Assembly: GCF_004362045.1 (NCBI RefSeq)
Contig: NZ_SNWX01000001.1
Location: 1-64,000 of the forward strand
DNA length: 64,000 nt
Origin: Halanaerobium saccharolyticum
GTDB lineage: Bacteria; Bacillota; Halanaerobiia; Halanaerobiales; Halanaerobiaceae
Direction of reading: 5' to 3'
Under the pieces are notes generated by a model. The model did no database searches, was not told the origin of the DNA, and saw nothing but the letters and a program-made list of their open reading frames with translations. The first letter of the stretch is position 1. Each line of letters opens with the position of its first letter. A program made the translations under genes and the position numbers. Below, piece after piece: positions 7,059 to 16,112 of the stretch.

Positions 7059-9530
7059 ATGGCAGTTAAAAAGATAGATCTAATCACAATTAAAAATGAT
7101 AAATTTTCTCTAAATATTAAGGGTAAGCCTCTTCATCCTGATCACGAAAAGAAATTCCCGGAGAAAAATAAGGCTCAGGCTTCCTACAGCTTCAGCTCGA
7201 GTTTAGAAAAAAGATTGGATTTTAAATATCACGATCCTGAAATAGATCAGCTCAAATTGAGCCAGTCTAATTCCATAAAAAGTTTTCCCCTCTTTTTTGA
7301 ATATCAAAATTATGATTTTCACATAGAAGCAGAAGAGCCGATTGAGCTCTACCATCCTAATCGGGAAATAAGAGAATCGCTGTCACATCCAAATGACAAG
7401 CCTAATGTACTTTACGGCAGCATCAATTTTGGAAGTGATATCGGTTATTCTGAATTTGAAATCCGCAGTAACTCTCAGGTGATTTTAACCCTCAAACTGG
7501 AGGTCTTTCCCAGCAAGATTGACTACCAGCAGGACTACAATCAGCTTTTAGAGGAAGTAAATAAGGAAGTATATAATTTAGCCTATGACTTTTTAAGAAA
7601 GACCTATCAAGAAATGAAGATTTCTGAAAAGCAGAATATCACTGAAGCCGAGTTTTTTACGATCATTGAAAATATCTTTGAAGATTTATTTAAAGCTCTA
7701 AAGAGAATAGAAGAGTCACCTCATCATCAAATTATTAGAAAGAGAAATGTCAAGCCTGCTTCCAGAGTCAAAAAGGTCGGCAGACAGAGCCTTAAATGGT
7801 TAAATAAAAACAGCCGTCATTATGATCAGGACCTTAAGCTGCCGGAAAAGATGTTGGCAGTGGAAAAGAAGCTGAGTTATGACAATTTTGAAAATAAATT
7901 TATCAAGTGGAGTTTTTCAGAACTGATCAAAAGGCTGAAACACTTTAAAGTAAATTACTCTAAAGCCAAAACAAATCCGGATCAAAATTTGCTGAATGAA
8001 ATCGATAAAATGATCAGAAAACTCAAATTAAAACTTAAACATTCATTTCTGGCAGAAGTTGGTGAACTGCAGAAAATAGATTCCATCTCTCTAGTGCTGC
8101 AGATGGCTCCTGGTTACAAGGAATTATATAAATATTACCTAATGCTTTTAAAAGGTCTTTCTCTCAATGGAGATATCTTTCGACTTTCAATTAAGCAGCT
8201 TTGGCAGCTCTATGAATACTGGACATTTCTTAAGTTAAACAGCCTGCTCCAGGATAAATATAAGATGATTAAAAATAATATTATTGATTTAGATTATAGC
8301 GGGATCAATGTTACCCTTTCTCAGGGAGCAGCGGCTGAAGTTGAATATCAGAATCCAATTACCGGTGAGAAATTTACTTTAAGCTACAATAGATCAAGTG
8401 GAGATGGAATCACCACCAATCAGAAGCCGGATAATATTCTTTCACTTAGTAAAAATGATTCTGAGCATCAGTATAAATTTATTTTTGATGCTAAATATCG
8501 GCTCAACACCGCAGAAGAGGGAACTAGATATGGTGATAGGTACGAGGGGATTCCTGGTCCGGAAGAATCAGATATCAACACCATGCACCGCTATCGAGAT
8601 GCCGTAGCAGCAGAGATGGGAGAAGACTACCGGAGAACAATGGTCGGAGCTTATGTACTCTTTCCCTATCGTGATCAAGAAAAAAGATTTAAAGAACATA
8701 AATTCTATCAGAGTATTGAGCAGGTCAATATTGGAGCTTTTCCTTTTTTGCCCGGCAGCACAGAACTACTGGCTGATTTTTTAGAAAATATTATTGACGA
8801 ATCAGCTCAAAGTAATTTTGACCGCAACCTGATGCCTGCTGCTGCAGATGAATTTAGACCTCAGCCTGAATTTAAGGTTGACCTGCTGCTTGGATCTCTG
8901 CGCAGTAAAAAGCAGTTTGAGTATTTACTGGACAATAATCTCTACTATTTACCTTTACAGCAGTCAGTCTTAAATCATAATTTAGAATATGTGGCAATCT
9001 TTCAGAGTAAAACAAAGTTTGGTAAGCAGAGTGGAGTCCGGTATTACGGCAGAATCAAGAATAAAAAGATAGTCAAAAGAGAGGAAATAGATTTTCCTTC
9101 CAGCAGCAGAAGTACCGATCAGAATTATTTGCTCTTTGAAGTTGAAAGCTGGCAGCAGCTTGGCAAAAAAATTAAATCCGAAGGCTATGGAGTCAGCGGC
9201 AGTCATATTTATTCCAATCTAATGCTGCTTAAAAAGGCAGATACTCTGCCGGAGCTAAGCATTCGTTCTTTAAAAGAATGGCGGCTCTGGTTGGAATTAA
9301 AGCGGCTCAAGGAAGATATTAAGCTACAATTAAAAAATGATAATCTGGATCAAATCCAAAAAATTGAAGGATTCAGAGCTGGAAAAGCGAAAATCAAACT
9401 TAAAGAAGATATACTGCAGGTAGAACTGAAAGAAAATCAGCTGGAATTTTCTTATTCAGAGTTTATTCAGAATCCGAGAGCTGTTTTAAATAAGATAATG
9501 GGACTTATTAATGACAGCTCTCAGCACTAA
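7059..9530 (+). CDS. mcrC: McrC-like nuclease subunit (DUF2357, PD-(D/E)XK)
   Basis: This 823-residue protein is the nuclease partner of the McrB above. It has a long N-terminal DUF2357-like part. A PD-(D/E)XK core follows: KPDNIL places an aspartate at 458 and FIFDAKYRL gives the D-x-K pair at 477 and 479. Residues after about 630 form an extra domain not seen in short McrC proteins; LlaJI-type and DUF2357 proteins are similarly large. AAGGTG precedes the ATG by 5 bases. It is probably cotranscribed with mazG and mcrB. No downstream terminator is obvious within 200 bases. Confidence 0.75.
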   Translation: MAVKKIDLITIKNDKFSLNIKGKPLHPDHEKKFPEKNKAQASYSFSSSLEKRLDFKYHDPEIDQLKLSQSNSIKSFPLFFEYQNYDFHIEAEEPIELYHPNREIRESLSHPNDKPNVLYGSINFGSDIGYSEFEIRSNSQVILTLKLEVFPSKIDYQQDYNQLLEEVNKEVYNLAYDFLRKTYQEMKISEKQNITEAEFFTIIENIFEDLFKALKRIEESPHHQIIRKRNVKPASRVKKVGRQSLKWLNKNSRHYDQDLKLPEKMLAVEKKLSYDNFENKFIKWSFSELIKRLKHFKVNYSKAKTNPDQNLLNEIDKMIRKLKLKLKHSFLAEVGELQKIDSISLVLQMAPGYKELYKYYLMLLKGLSLNGDIFRLSIKQLWQLYEYWTFLKLNSLLQDKYKMIKNNIIDLDYSGINVTLSQGAAAEVEYQNPITGEKFTLSYNRSSGDGITTNQKPDNILSLSKNDSEHQYKFIFDAKYRLNTAEEGTRYGDRYEGIPGPEESDINTMHRYRDAVAAEMGEDYRRTMVGAYVLFPYRDQEKRFKEHKFYQSIEQVNIGAFPFLPGSTELLADFLENIIDESAQSNFDRNLMPAAADEFRPQPEFKVDLLLGSLRSKKQFEYLLDNNLYYLPLQQSVLNHNLEYVAIFQSKTKFGKQSGVRYYGRIKNKKIVKREEIDFPSSSRSTDQNYLLFEVESWQQLGKKIKSEGYGVSGSHIYSNLMLLKKADTLPELSIRSLKEWRLWLELKRLKEDIKLQLKNDNLDQIQKIEGFRAGKAKIKLKEDILQVELKENQLEFSYSEFIQNPRAVLNKIMGLINDSSQH

Positions 9531-9767
9531 TTTTGATTTAGATATAAATTTTATATCTTGCTGACGGTTAAAATGTGCTAAATGCAAAACAAAACTTTTT
9601 AAATACAAAAAGCTTGGTTAGATGGGGGCGCTGCTGAGAATAGCACTTGACTTTGTTTAAGTATTTTTGTGCAATGCTAGCCATAAAATATATATTTAAG
9701 AAAAATATTCTTAAAAGAATTTAAAAAGCCTGATGAAAAATAGCTTTTAATTATAAAAAAAGAAAAA

Positions 9768-9788
9768 CACCTGATAAAATATCAGGTG
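9768..9788. terminator. bidirectional intrinsic terminator
   Basis: CACCTGATA, a 3-base loop and TATCAGGTG form a perfect 9-bp stem. The minus-strand side is followed by a strong T run (the As at 9756-9767 on the plus strand). The plus side has only a weak T-rich tail. Confidence 0.7.
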
Positions 9789-9850
9789 CTTTCATAATTT
9801 TAATTTTGCCCATTGAAGAGCTCTTTATAATTTTATTTTCTAAATTAATA

Positions 9851-9973
9851 TTACTGTTTTATTGATAAAAAGTCAAGTGTTTTCAAATAAAACTCACTTA
9901 TTTGTTGATTAAGGTCTGCGGGGTTTTCTTTAATTTCATATATAGTGTGAATGTCAAATAATATTTTACACTT
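9851..9973 (-). pseudogene. C-terminal remnant of an unknown gene
   Basis: On the minus strand about 38 codons read without a stop and end IKENPADLNQQISEFYLKTL, then DFLSIKQ and TAA at 9851. The composition looks protein-like, and a minus-facing terminator lies about 65 bases downstream. A TGA closes the frame on the left and there is no start. I cannot name the parent family. Confidence 0.3.
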
Positions 9974-10269
9974 TCAGTTAAAACTGCAGCCTATCACTAT
10001 TTTAATTAAGGACTTTGCTTTTGCAAGTTAAAATTATCAATTTTTTTTATAACAATTTAAGATTATCTGAAATAAAAGCGGATCGTCACCCTTTTTACAA
10101 CAATCATTATTGATCTTTATCGGAGTTTGAATGAAGAATAATTAAACCATTAATAAGGAAAAGAGATCGCTGCACTTTTTTAAAAATATTAAAAGGATTC
10201 TTAGTCTTAATGATGAATATTATAAATAGATCATATTTTGGATAATTTTTTATGAAGGAGTGTTTAAAA

Positions 10270-10554
10270 ATGTATGGGAAAATTAAAGATGGAGATTTAA
10301 AAATTAATATTCCAGATGATTTGAAGAGAAAATATGCTAACTCTTTTAAACTAGAATATAATGAGTCAGAAATACTTGTTGACTTTGCTGATACTAATAA
10401 AAATCAGGAATATGATCTTGATCTTGTCTCTATGGTTAAGTTTTCTCCCGAAATGGCTGAAAAATTTGTTGTATCTCTGGTAGAATTGATTATGGAGTAT
10501 AACAATGAATTTGACAAAAATTTGTTAAATTTAAATAATAATGATAAGGAATAA
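10270..10554 (+). CDS. DUF3467-like small protein
   Basis: This is the first gene of a six-gene operon. The start ATG at 10270 follows AAGGAG by 9 bases; an in-frame ATG 18 bases earlier overlaps that site and is rejected. The 94-residue product has a core, ILVDFADTN then SMVKFSPEMAEKFVVSLVEL and a final EYNNEFDKN. This resembles DUF3467 proteins, where a predicted beta strand with DF is followed by MSPxxAK and a C-terminal helix. The family has no settled function. Its place ahead of the HEPN, ATPase and protease genes suggests an accessory or sensor role; that is inference. Confidence 0.55.
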   Translation: MYGKIKDGDLKINIPDDLKRKYANSFKLEYNESEILVDFADTNKNQEYDLDLVSMVKFSPEMAEKFVVSLVELIMEYNNEFDKNLLNLNNNDKE

Positions 10555-10580
10555 TTAAATTTTATTAGGGAGCTGATATT

Positions 10581-11162
10581 ATGAGTAGCTTTGTTATTCC
10601 TCGAAGTTTTAAGGGTGAAGCCAAATTGAGCAGAGAAAAAGGGCAACTTGACTTTCAAAAAGTTTTGAGCTTAATTACTAAAGATTTAAATATTGATGAA
10701 TATTCTGCTGGTAAACTAACAAATTTTACTATACCAGTAAAGATAACTGCCAGATTTTTAGGTGGGGCTTTATTAGATTCTCAGTCTTTGGATCATAAGT
10801 CTGAAAATATATTAAATAAAATAAAAAAAGTAATAATTCAAAATAAAATTTCATTTGTTAAAGAAAATTATATTTTAATAAATAAAAATAAAATATTAAC
10901 TTTTCTATTAAAAAATAAAGATATTTTGTTTTTTTTAGAATCATTACCGGATGTTTTAATAAATTACTTTGATAAAAAAAGAAAATTAAGTTTAGAAGTG
11001 AGAAAAGAATTTGAAACAGGAGAGGAAATTTTAATTATTTTAATTAACACATCTGATTTAACTGTTGACAGCGCTTTTCAATATTTAATGGATTTTAAAA
11101 GTGACTTTTTACTAAAGAAAGACAATGATTTTTTAAGGAGGATTCATATTAATGCCACCTGA
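10581..11162 (+). CDS. hypothetical protein in IetAS-like operon
   Basis: I do not recognise this 193-residue protein. It is lysine-, isoleucine- and asparagine-rich, with no signal peptide, no clear membrane segment and no cysteine cluster. The N-terminal half contains FTIPVKITARFLGGALLDSQ, probably beta-rich. The second half contains a repeated lysine-rich helix pattern (NKIKKVIIQNKISF). The codons are strongly A/T-biased. The gene sits 26 bases after the DUF3467-like gene and overlaps the HEPN gene by 11 bases, so it is very likely part of the same operon. Confidence 0.6.
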   Translation: MSSFVIPRSFKGEAKLSREKGQLDFQKVLSLITKDLNIDEYSAGKLTNFTIPVKITARFLGGALLDSQSLDHKSENILNKIKKVIIQNKISFVKENYILINKNKILTFLLKNKDILFFLESLPDVLINYFDKKRKLSLEVRKEFETGEEILIILINTSDLTVDSAFQYLMDFKSDFLLKKDNDFLRRIHINAT

Positions 11163-11586
11163 AAAGAACTTTGACTGGCAGCAGTATATAGAATTTGCTG
11201 AAGCATTATCGAATACTTCTCAAAAGAATGAATGTATCATGAGAAATATAATCAGCCGCAGTTATTATGGTGCATTTTGTTTATCCAGAGAATTTGCACT
11301 AAAAACCGGCTGGATTACTAATGAATTTTCAGGAGCTGATTCTCATAATAAAGTTATTAATGCTTTCTACAATAGTGATTATATAACAAAAATGGAGCTC
11401 GAATCTCAAAATATTTATCAGAGAAAAAGAGCTGTAGGGGAATATTTAAGGGACTTAAAAACTTACAGGATAGATGCAGATTATAAAAATATCTATCCGT
11501 CTTCAAATGGTAGAACTCTGGAGAGAGACTCTGAATTTGCTCTTAAATATGCAAATACAATTAAAAATATAATTAATGATTTATAA
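11152..11586 (+). CDS. HEPN-domain protein
   Basis: The 144-residue protein has the HEPN helical signature: NIISRSYYGAFCLSREFA (about residues 37-54), then LRDLKTYRIDADY (about 101-113), where many HEPN proteins have LRxxRxxADY. HEPN proteins in defence loci are often RNases with an R-x4-6-H motif. That motif is not visible here, so catalysis is doubtful and a structural or adaptor role is possible. AAGGAGG precedes the ATG, inside the end of the previous gene. The ATPase gene follows after 85 bases. Confidence 0.65.
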   Translation: MPPEKNFDWQQYIEFAEALSNTSQKNECIMRNIISRSYYGAFCLSREFALKTGWITNEFSGADSHNKVINAFYNSDYITKMELESQNIYQRKRAVGEYLRDLKTYRIDADYKNIYPSSNGRTLERDSEFALKYANTIKNIINDL

Positions 11587-11604
11587 ATATATGAATTTAG
11601 CATA

Positions 11605-11633
11605 TTGTTTATACAAAAAATGTGATTTAATAT
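11605..11633 (+). promoter_or_regulatory. possible internal promoter before the AAA+ ATPase gene
   Basis: TTGTTT, 17 bases and TAATAT lie in the only sizeable gap of the operon, about 40 bases before the ATPase start. The boxes are weak, but the spacing is ideal. It could let the ATPase/protease pair be expressed independently of the upstream genes. Confidence 0.3.
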
Positions 11634-11671
11634 AACTCTATAAAATTATAACTATCTGGAGGTGTTATAAG

Positions 11672-12643
11672 ATGGCTAGAGGTGATTTAGTTTTAAAATT
11701 AGTTCAGGCTGGAATGTCTGGAGATAAAAGCTTGTTTGAAAGAACTACAAGAGCTATTATTTCGGAAGAAAAAGCCAAAGACCACCATATTCTGGCTTCA
11801 AGGATCGAAGAAAAGTTCCAAAACAAGAATAAGGGCACTTCTGATAATAAAAATAATACCTATTATCTTAAAAATAAAAATGCTAAAAATAAAGCTTTAA
11901 TAGAAAGAATTCCTCGATTTACTTTTGATGATTTAATATTAAATAATAAAACACTAAATATTTGTGTTGAACTGATTGAGGAACAGCAAAAGGCTGATAT
12001 ATTAAGAGCAAACAACGTGGAACCACGACATAGAGTACTTTTGGTGGGCCCGCCTGGAAATGGAAAAACTTCTTTAGCAGAAGCAATTGCCGAGGAACTA
12101 ATGGTTCCCTTATTTATAGTTTCGTATGAACAACTTATAAGCAGCTATCTGGGAGAAACAGCTAAGAAAATTGATGAATTATTTGAATTTGTTAGCAAAA
12201 GAAATTGTGTATTATTTTTTGACGAGTTTGATGTTTTGGGTAAAGAAAGAGGAGATTCCAGAGAGTCAGGAGAAATTAAAAGAGTGGTCAGTTCTTTATT
12301 AATGCAGGTAGATGATTTACCAAGTAATGTAGTTGTTGTGACTGCGACTAATCATCCAGAATTATTGGATAGGGCTGTCTGGCGTAGATTCCAAATTAAA
12401 CTTGAGTTAGATTATCCTTCCAAAAAGGATATTATTAAATGGTTTAATAAATTTGAAAAAAGTATCAATACCAATTTAAAATTTGATAAAGAGATTCTGG
12501 CGGATAAATTGTTAGGGCTGAGTTTTGCAGAGATAGAGCAATTTGGTCTTGATGTTTATCGGAGATTAATCTTAAGTGGTAATTCTCTTAAAAGTATAAT
12601 AAATGAAAGATTAGAGCAGTGGGATAATAAAATAAATGACTAA
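11672..12643 (+). CDS. ietA: AAA+ ATPase, IetA-like
   Basis: This 323-residue ATPase of the FtsH/Cdc48-like AAA class has Walker A GPPGNGKT (126-133), Walker B FFDEFD (D184, E185), a sensor-1 stretch VVVTATNHPELLDRAVWRRF with the arginine finger region, and a small lid domain. The N-terminal 90 residues are a helical region. It directly precedes a subtilisin-like protease gene. This is the arrangement of the IetA/IetS pair, first described as a plasmid incompatibility-enhancing toxin-antitoxin-like pair and later as an anti-phage system. GGAGG lies 9 bases before the ATG. Confidence 0.8.
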   Translation: MARGDLVLKLVQAGMSGDKSLFERTTRAIISEEKAKDHHILASRIEEKFQNKNKGTSDNKNNTYYLKNKNAKNKALIERIPRFTFDDLILNNKTLNICVELIEEQQKADILRANNVEPRHRVLLVGPPGNGKTSLAEAIAEELMVPLFIVSYEQLISSYLGETAKKIDELFEFVSKRNCVLFFDEFDVLGKERGDSRESGEIKRVVSSLLMQVDDLPSNVVVVTATNHPELLDRAVWRRFQIKLELDYPSKKDIIKWFNKFEKSINTNLKFDKEILADKLLGLSFAEIEQFGLDVYRRLILSGNSLKSIINERLEQWDNKIND

Positions 12644-12669
12644 TTAATAATTGATTGGAGGAAACCAAC

Positions 12670-15228
12670 TTGCCCCAGAAAAAGTATATCCCTTTTCCTA
12701 ATTATACAATCAATGGTCGTGAAAGTTTAACTGGAGGAAGATCTAAGATAAAGAGTCCTTCTCGTGAAAAACAAAAAGATAAATTTGATGGTCCCATGAG
12801 AGAGTTGACGCGTACAATGGAGTCAAGATTTGCTGAAATAAAAGATGAGACTACTGGCTTAGATCCGGATATGGTTCTGGTATTAGAAACAGTAGGAAGT
12901 GTCGGTAATTTTTATACAGCAGTAAAAAATACTCAAGGGTTTAGCTGGTTGGTAGATTCTATTTCAGAGAGTATTGAAGAAAATGAAGAATTTTATAAAG
13001 ATAGTGCTCCTTCAGGTAAGGAATTAAAATGCAAGTTATATATGCTTTTAACAAATAGGACTGCTCTGGAACAGTTACTCCAGTTATGGGATAAATTTAA
13101 CAGGGAAGAAGATCTTCCTCGAGGTAAAAAAGGTTGGAGAGAGATTTTTAATCATTTAAAGGATATCAGAACCTGGGGTGTAGAGGATAGGCTTCAAGAT
13201 ACAGGTCTGTTAAAAAGATGGAAAGAAGATTTAGAATATCAGGATTCAGTTAAGTTTGAAATAGAATTCTGGTTTAATGACAATCGGGATAAACAAAAAT
13301 TAATTGAATCTGATTTTAAAAGTAAAATTGAGGAATTTGAGGGTAAGATTATTGATTCAGCTTTAATTGAAGAGATTAAATATCATGCTTTTTTAGCTGA
13401 GATTCCTGCTGTTGCAGCTGAAAAATTAGTTGCTGATTTTAAACGAGATAAAGATAATAAAGTTTTAAAATCTGAATCTGTAATGTTTTTTAATCCACTT
13501 CCCCAGGCAGATTATAAATTTCAGGTTGAAGAATTGGAAGAATTAGCTACCGACAATATTGGTACTACAGAACAAACCGATATGGAGCCAGTGGTTGCTT
13601 TATTTGATGGTTTGCCTTTGCAAAACCATCAATCTATAAAAAACAAATTAATTATTGATGATCCTGAAGATTTTGAGGATAATTATCTGGCAAACTATAG
13701 ATTACATGGTACAAGTATGGCCTCTTTGATTTTAAATGGAGATTTAAATAATTCTTTTCTTAAACATGAAAGGCCTATTTATGTTAGACCAATATTAAAG
13801 CCAGACTTAGAAAATAATTTTGATGGTCAAATAAGAGAAACTATCCCTGAGGATAAATTATTTATAAAAAGGATTTATCAAGCTGTGAAAAGATTATTCG
13901 AAGAAGGAAATGATGGGGTAGCTTCTGAGATAAAGATTATTAATTTTTCCATTGGTGATAAATATCGTCCATATTTAGATAAGATGAGTTCTCTGGCCAG
14001 ACTATTAGATTGGCTTTCATGGAAATATAGAATTCTTTTTATGGTTAGTGCTGGTAATAAAGCTGATAATTTTGATTTCGAAGAGGGAGAATATACAAAA
14101 GACAGTTTATTAAAAAATATAAATAAAAATCTAAGAAACAGTAAAATCTTGTCACCTGCAGAGTCAATAAATTCAATTACTGTTGGAGCTCAACATAAAG
14201 ATTATAGTGAGTTTTCTTTAGAAGGTAATTTTCATATCGATTTTTTTGAAGGGTATAATGATTTACCCAGTCCTATTTCACGCTTTGGTTTAGGTTATAA
14301 TAGAACAGTTAAACCTGATATTTTATTGCCAGGTGGAAGACAGATATATAATAAGAATTACTTACCTGGGGGAAATTATAGATTTACTCCTAACTTTTCT
14401 CCACATAAACCCCCCGGCTTAAAAGTTGCTTTTCCTGGATCAAGTCCAGGGTTAAATAATTTTGCTTATACTAATGGTACGAGTAATGCTAATGCGCTAG
14501 CAACCCATAAAGCCGCTGAATTATATGAGTTACTAAAAACTAATGAAGAGTTTATAAAAATACCAGATGATGAGATTACAGCATTAATAAAATGTCTGCT
14601 AGTTCATTATGCAGACTGGAATAATGGATATAAATTTTTGGAAGAAACATTGTCTGAAGATGTAAATATAAATTCTTTTAGAAGACACGCACAAAAGTTT
14701 TTGGGTTATGGTTTTATTAATCCAGAGCAAACATATGGCTGCACTGAAAGACAGGTCACTTTATTTGCTACATCAAAAATCAAGGCTGAGGAGGGGCATA
14801 AATATATTTTTCCTTTACCTAAAAGTCTTGAAAGTAAAGCTATTCCAAGAAATCTAATTATTACTCTGGCCTGGTTTAGTCCAATAAAATCTCAGTTTAA
14901 AAATTATCGACTGGCTAAATTATATTTTAAACCACCACAAGATGAATTATTGTTGGGTAGAAGTCAGGCGGACTGGCAGGCTGTAATGAGAGGCACTCTT
15001 CAGCATGAAATTTTAACAGGTGATAAAGCCAGTGTTTATTATGATAGTGACAACATAAAAGTTAGTGTTAACTGCTATGATAAAACAAATGAATTGAATA
15101 AGAATGATATTGAAATTCCTTATGCACTCGCAGTTACACTGAAAATTGAAGAAGATATTAATATTTATAATGAAATAGAAGAAAAGGTAAGAATAATTAA
15201 TGAGCAGAGAGAACAGATTAGATCATAA
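12670..15228 (+). CDS. ietS: subtilisin-like (S8) serine protease, IetS-like
   Basis: This large S8 protease of about 852 residues is the partner of the ATPase above. The catalytic triad is visible and complete: Asp313 in ALFDGLP, His346 in RLHGTSMAS and Ser605 in TNGTSNANA, with the oxyanion-side MVSAGN between them. The long N-terminal region (about 1-300) and a C-terminal domain after about 640 flank the protease. There is no signal peptide, so it is cytoplasmic. I chose the TTG at 12670, which is 8 bases after GGAGG; an earlier in-frame TTG overlaps that site. In IetS the protease is thought to be the toxic effector held in check by IetA. Confidence 0.82.
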   Translation: MPQKKYIPFPNYTINGRESLTGGRSKIKSPSREKQKDKFDGPMRELTRTMESRFAEIKDETTGLDPDMVLVLETVGSVGNFYTAVKNTQGFSWLVDSISESIEENEEFYKDSAPSGKELKCKLYMLLTNRTALEQLLQLWDKFNREEDLPRGKKGWREIFNHLKDIRTWGVEDRLQDTGLLKRWKEDLEYQDSVKFEIEFWFNDNRDKQKLIESDFKSKIEEFEGKIIDSALIEEIKYHAFLAEIPAVAAEKLVADFKRDKDNKVLKSESVMFFNPLPQADYKFQVEELEELATDNIGTTEQTDMEPVVALFDGLPLQNHQSIKNKLIIDDPEDFEDNYLANYRLHGTSMASLILNGDLNNSFLKHERPIYVRPILKPDLENNFDGQIRETIPEDKLFIKRIYQAVKRLFEEGNDGVASEIKIINFSIGDKYRPYLDKMSSLARLLDWLSWKYRILFMVSAGNKADNFDFEEGEYTKDSLLKNINKNLRNSKILSPAESINSITVGAQHKDYSEFSLEGNFHIDFFEGYNDLPSPISRFGLGYNRTVKPDILLPGGRQIYNKNYLPGGNYRFTPNFSPHKPPGLKVAFPGSSPGLNNFAYTNGTSNANALATHKAAELYELLKTNEEFIKIPDDEITALIKCLLVHYADWNNGYKFLEETLSEDVNINSFRRHAQKFLGYGFINPEQTYGCTERQVTLFATSKIKAEEGHKYIFPLPKSLESKAIPRNLIITLAWFSPIKSQFKNYRLAKLYFKPPQDELLLGRSQADWQAVMRGTLQHEILTGDKASVYYDSDNIKVSVNCYDKTNELNKNDIEIPYALAVTLKIEEDINIYNEIEEKVRIINEQREQIRS

Positions 15229-15260
15229 TTTTTCTAAGGTTATAAGGAGTTGAATAACTA

Positions 15261-15674
15261 ATGGGTAAAAAAAGAAATGGTCATTACTGCGTAGTGTGTG
15301 CAAGTGTACTTCCTAATGAAAAGTTCTCTGGCAAAGGTCACAGTCGGCATATATGTAAAAAATGTTCTAAAAAATCAGCTGCAGAGCAGGATGAACAAAT
15401 AAAAGTAAATAAAATTTACGGTATGACTCGTTTTATGAACTTATCTAAAAATAATAAAAAGCAGCTTGATAAATATTTAAATGATGATTCTAAAAAAGTA
15501 AGGGAAGCGGCGAAATCAGTTATAGAAGAATTTGAGGAACTAAAAAGAATAAGAAAAGAAGATGATCAACTGGTGGAAAAAATTGCATCGATGACAGAAG
15601 AAGAGTACGAAGAATATTTTGATGAAGATGAAGCCTATCAGGATGACTTTTTTTCTGATGATTTACCTTTTTAA
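15261..15674 (+). CDS. zinc-finger protein with acidic tail, last gene of the IetAS-like operon
   Basis: The family is not recognised. The N-terminus has two CxxC pairs (CVVC at about residues 10-13 and CKKC at about 32-35), a plausible zinc ribbon. A lysine-rich helix follows (KNNKKQLDKYLNDDSKKVRE). The C-terminus is very acidic (EEEYEEYFDEDEAYQDDFF). It starts 32 bases after the protease stop, with AAGGAG upstream, so it belongs to the operon. A nucleic-acid or protein adaptor role is possible, but nothing in the sequence proves it. Confidence 0.65.
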   Translation: MGKKRNGHYCVVCASVLPNEKFSGKGHSRHICKKCSKKSAAEQDEQIKVNKIYGMTRFMNLSKNNKKQLDKYLNDDSKKVREAAKSVIEEFEELKRIRKEDDQLVEKIASMTEEEYEEYFDEDEAYQDDFFSDDLPF

Positions 15675-15759
15675 CTCGTGTTAAATCTCCAGGATTATAA
15701 TTAATAACAGCTCACAACGGCTGTCAATTCGATCAACACTAATTTATTTCAAAAAAACC

Positions 15760-15788
15760 TTGACGAGACCCCTGTATGCTGTTATAAT
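15760..15788 (+). promoter_or_regulatory. sigma-A promoter of tRNA-Arg
   Basis: TTGACG, 17 bases and TATAAT lie about 113 bases upstream of the tRNA. The long leader between them holds a small GGGAAAGATTCCC hairpin. The 15675-15759 stretch has a small hairpin (ACAGC/GCTGT) and no gene. Confidence 0.85.
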
Positions 15789-15901
15789 AATAATCGTCGT
15801 CTGAAACAATCAGTCGTTCACCGGCTGCTGTTTTATGGTTTTAACTCCCCAAAAAGGGTTAAGCAAAGGGAAAGATTCCCGATATGACATAATCTTACTG
15901 T

Positions 15902-15978
15902 GCGCCCGTAGCTCAACTGGATAGAGCGATTGACTACGGATCAGTAGGCTAGGGGTTCGAATCCTCTCGGGCGCGCCA
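15902..15978 (+). tRNA. tRNA-Arg (ACG)
   Basis: A full cloverleaf is visible: acceptor GCGCCCG pairs with CGGGCGC, the anticodon loop is CTACGGA with anticodon ACG, the T loop is GGTTCGAATCC, and CCA is encoded. The A at position 34 must be deaminated to inosine to read CGU/CGC/CGA. The deaminase gene tadA is the next gene downstream. Confidence 0.95.
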
Positions 15979-16003
15979 TTTTAAATAAGATAGCAAAAGT
16001 AAA

Positions 16004-16032
16004 CTCCCAGTTAACACAGCAGGGAGATTTTT
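16004..16032 (+). terminator. terminator after tRNA-Arg
   Basis: CTCCC and GGGAG form a short stem with a 13-base loop, followed by a T run. It lies 26 bases after the tRNA CCA. Confidence 0.55.
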
Positions 16033-16112
16033 ATATTTATAGCTGTTATTTATCGACATAATTGACCAGACACTTCCGGCTGCTGGGCCTTGAAAATTAT
16101 CTCAAAAAGGTC

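Larger units (their letters stand above)
9531..10269. other. AT-rich gap between two defence operons
   Basis: This 0.7-kb gap has no intact gene. It holds a bidirectional hairpin at 9768, the tail of a decayed minus-strand gene (9851-9973) and otherwise AT-rich DNA. It looks like a junction between separately acquired cassettes. Confidence 0.5.

Noticed and set aside
15902-15978. tRNA-Arg as the attachment site of the left-hand accessory region
   Set aside because: The tRNA 3' end points toward tadA, not toward the accessory genes, and I saw no copy of its 3' end elsewhere in the window.
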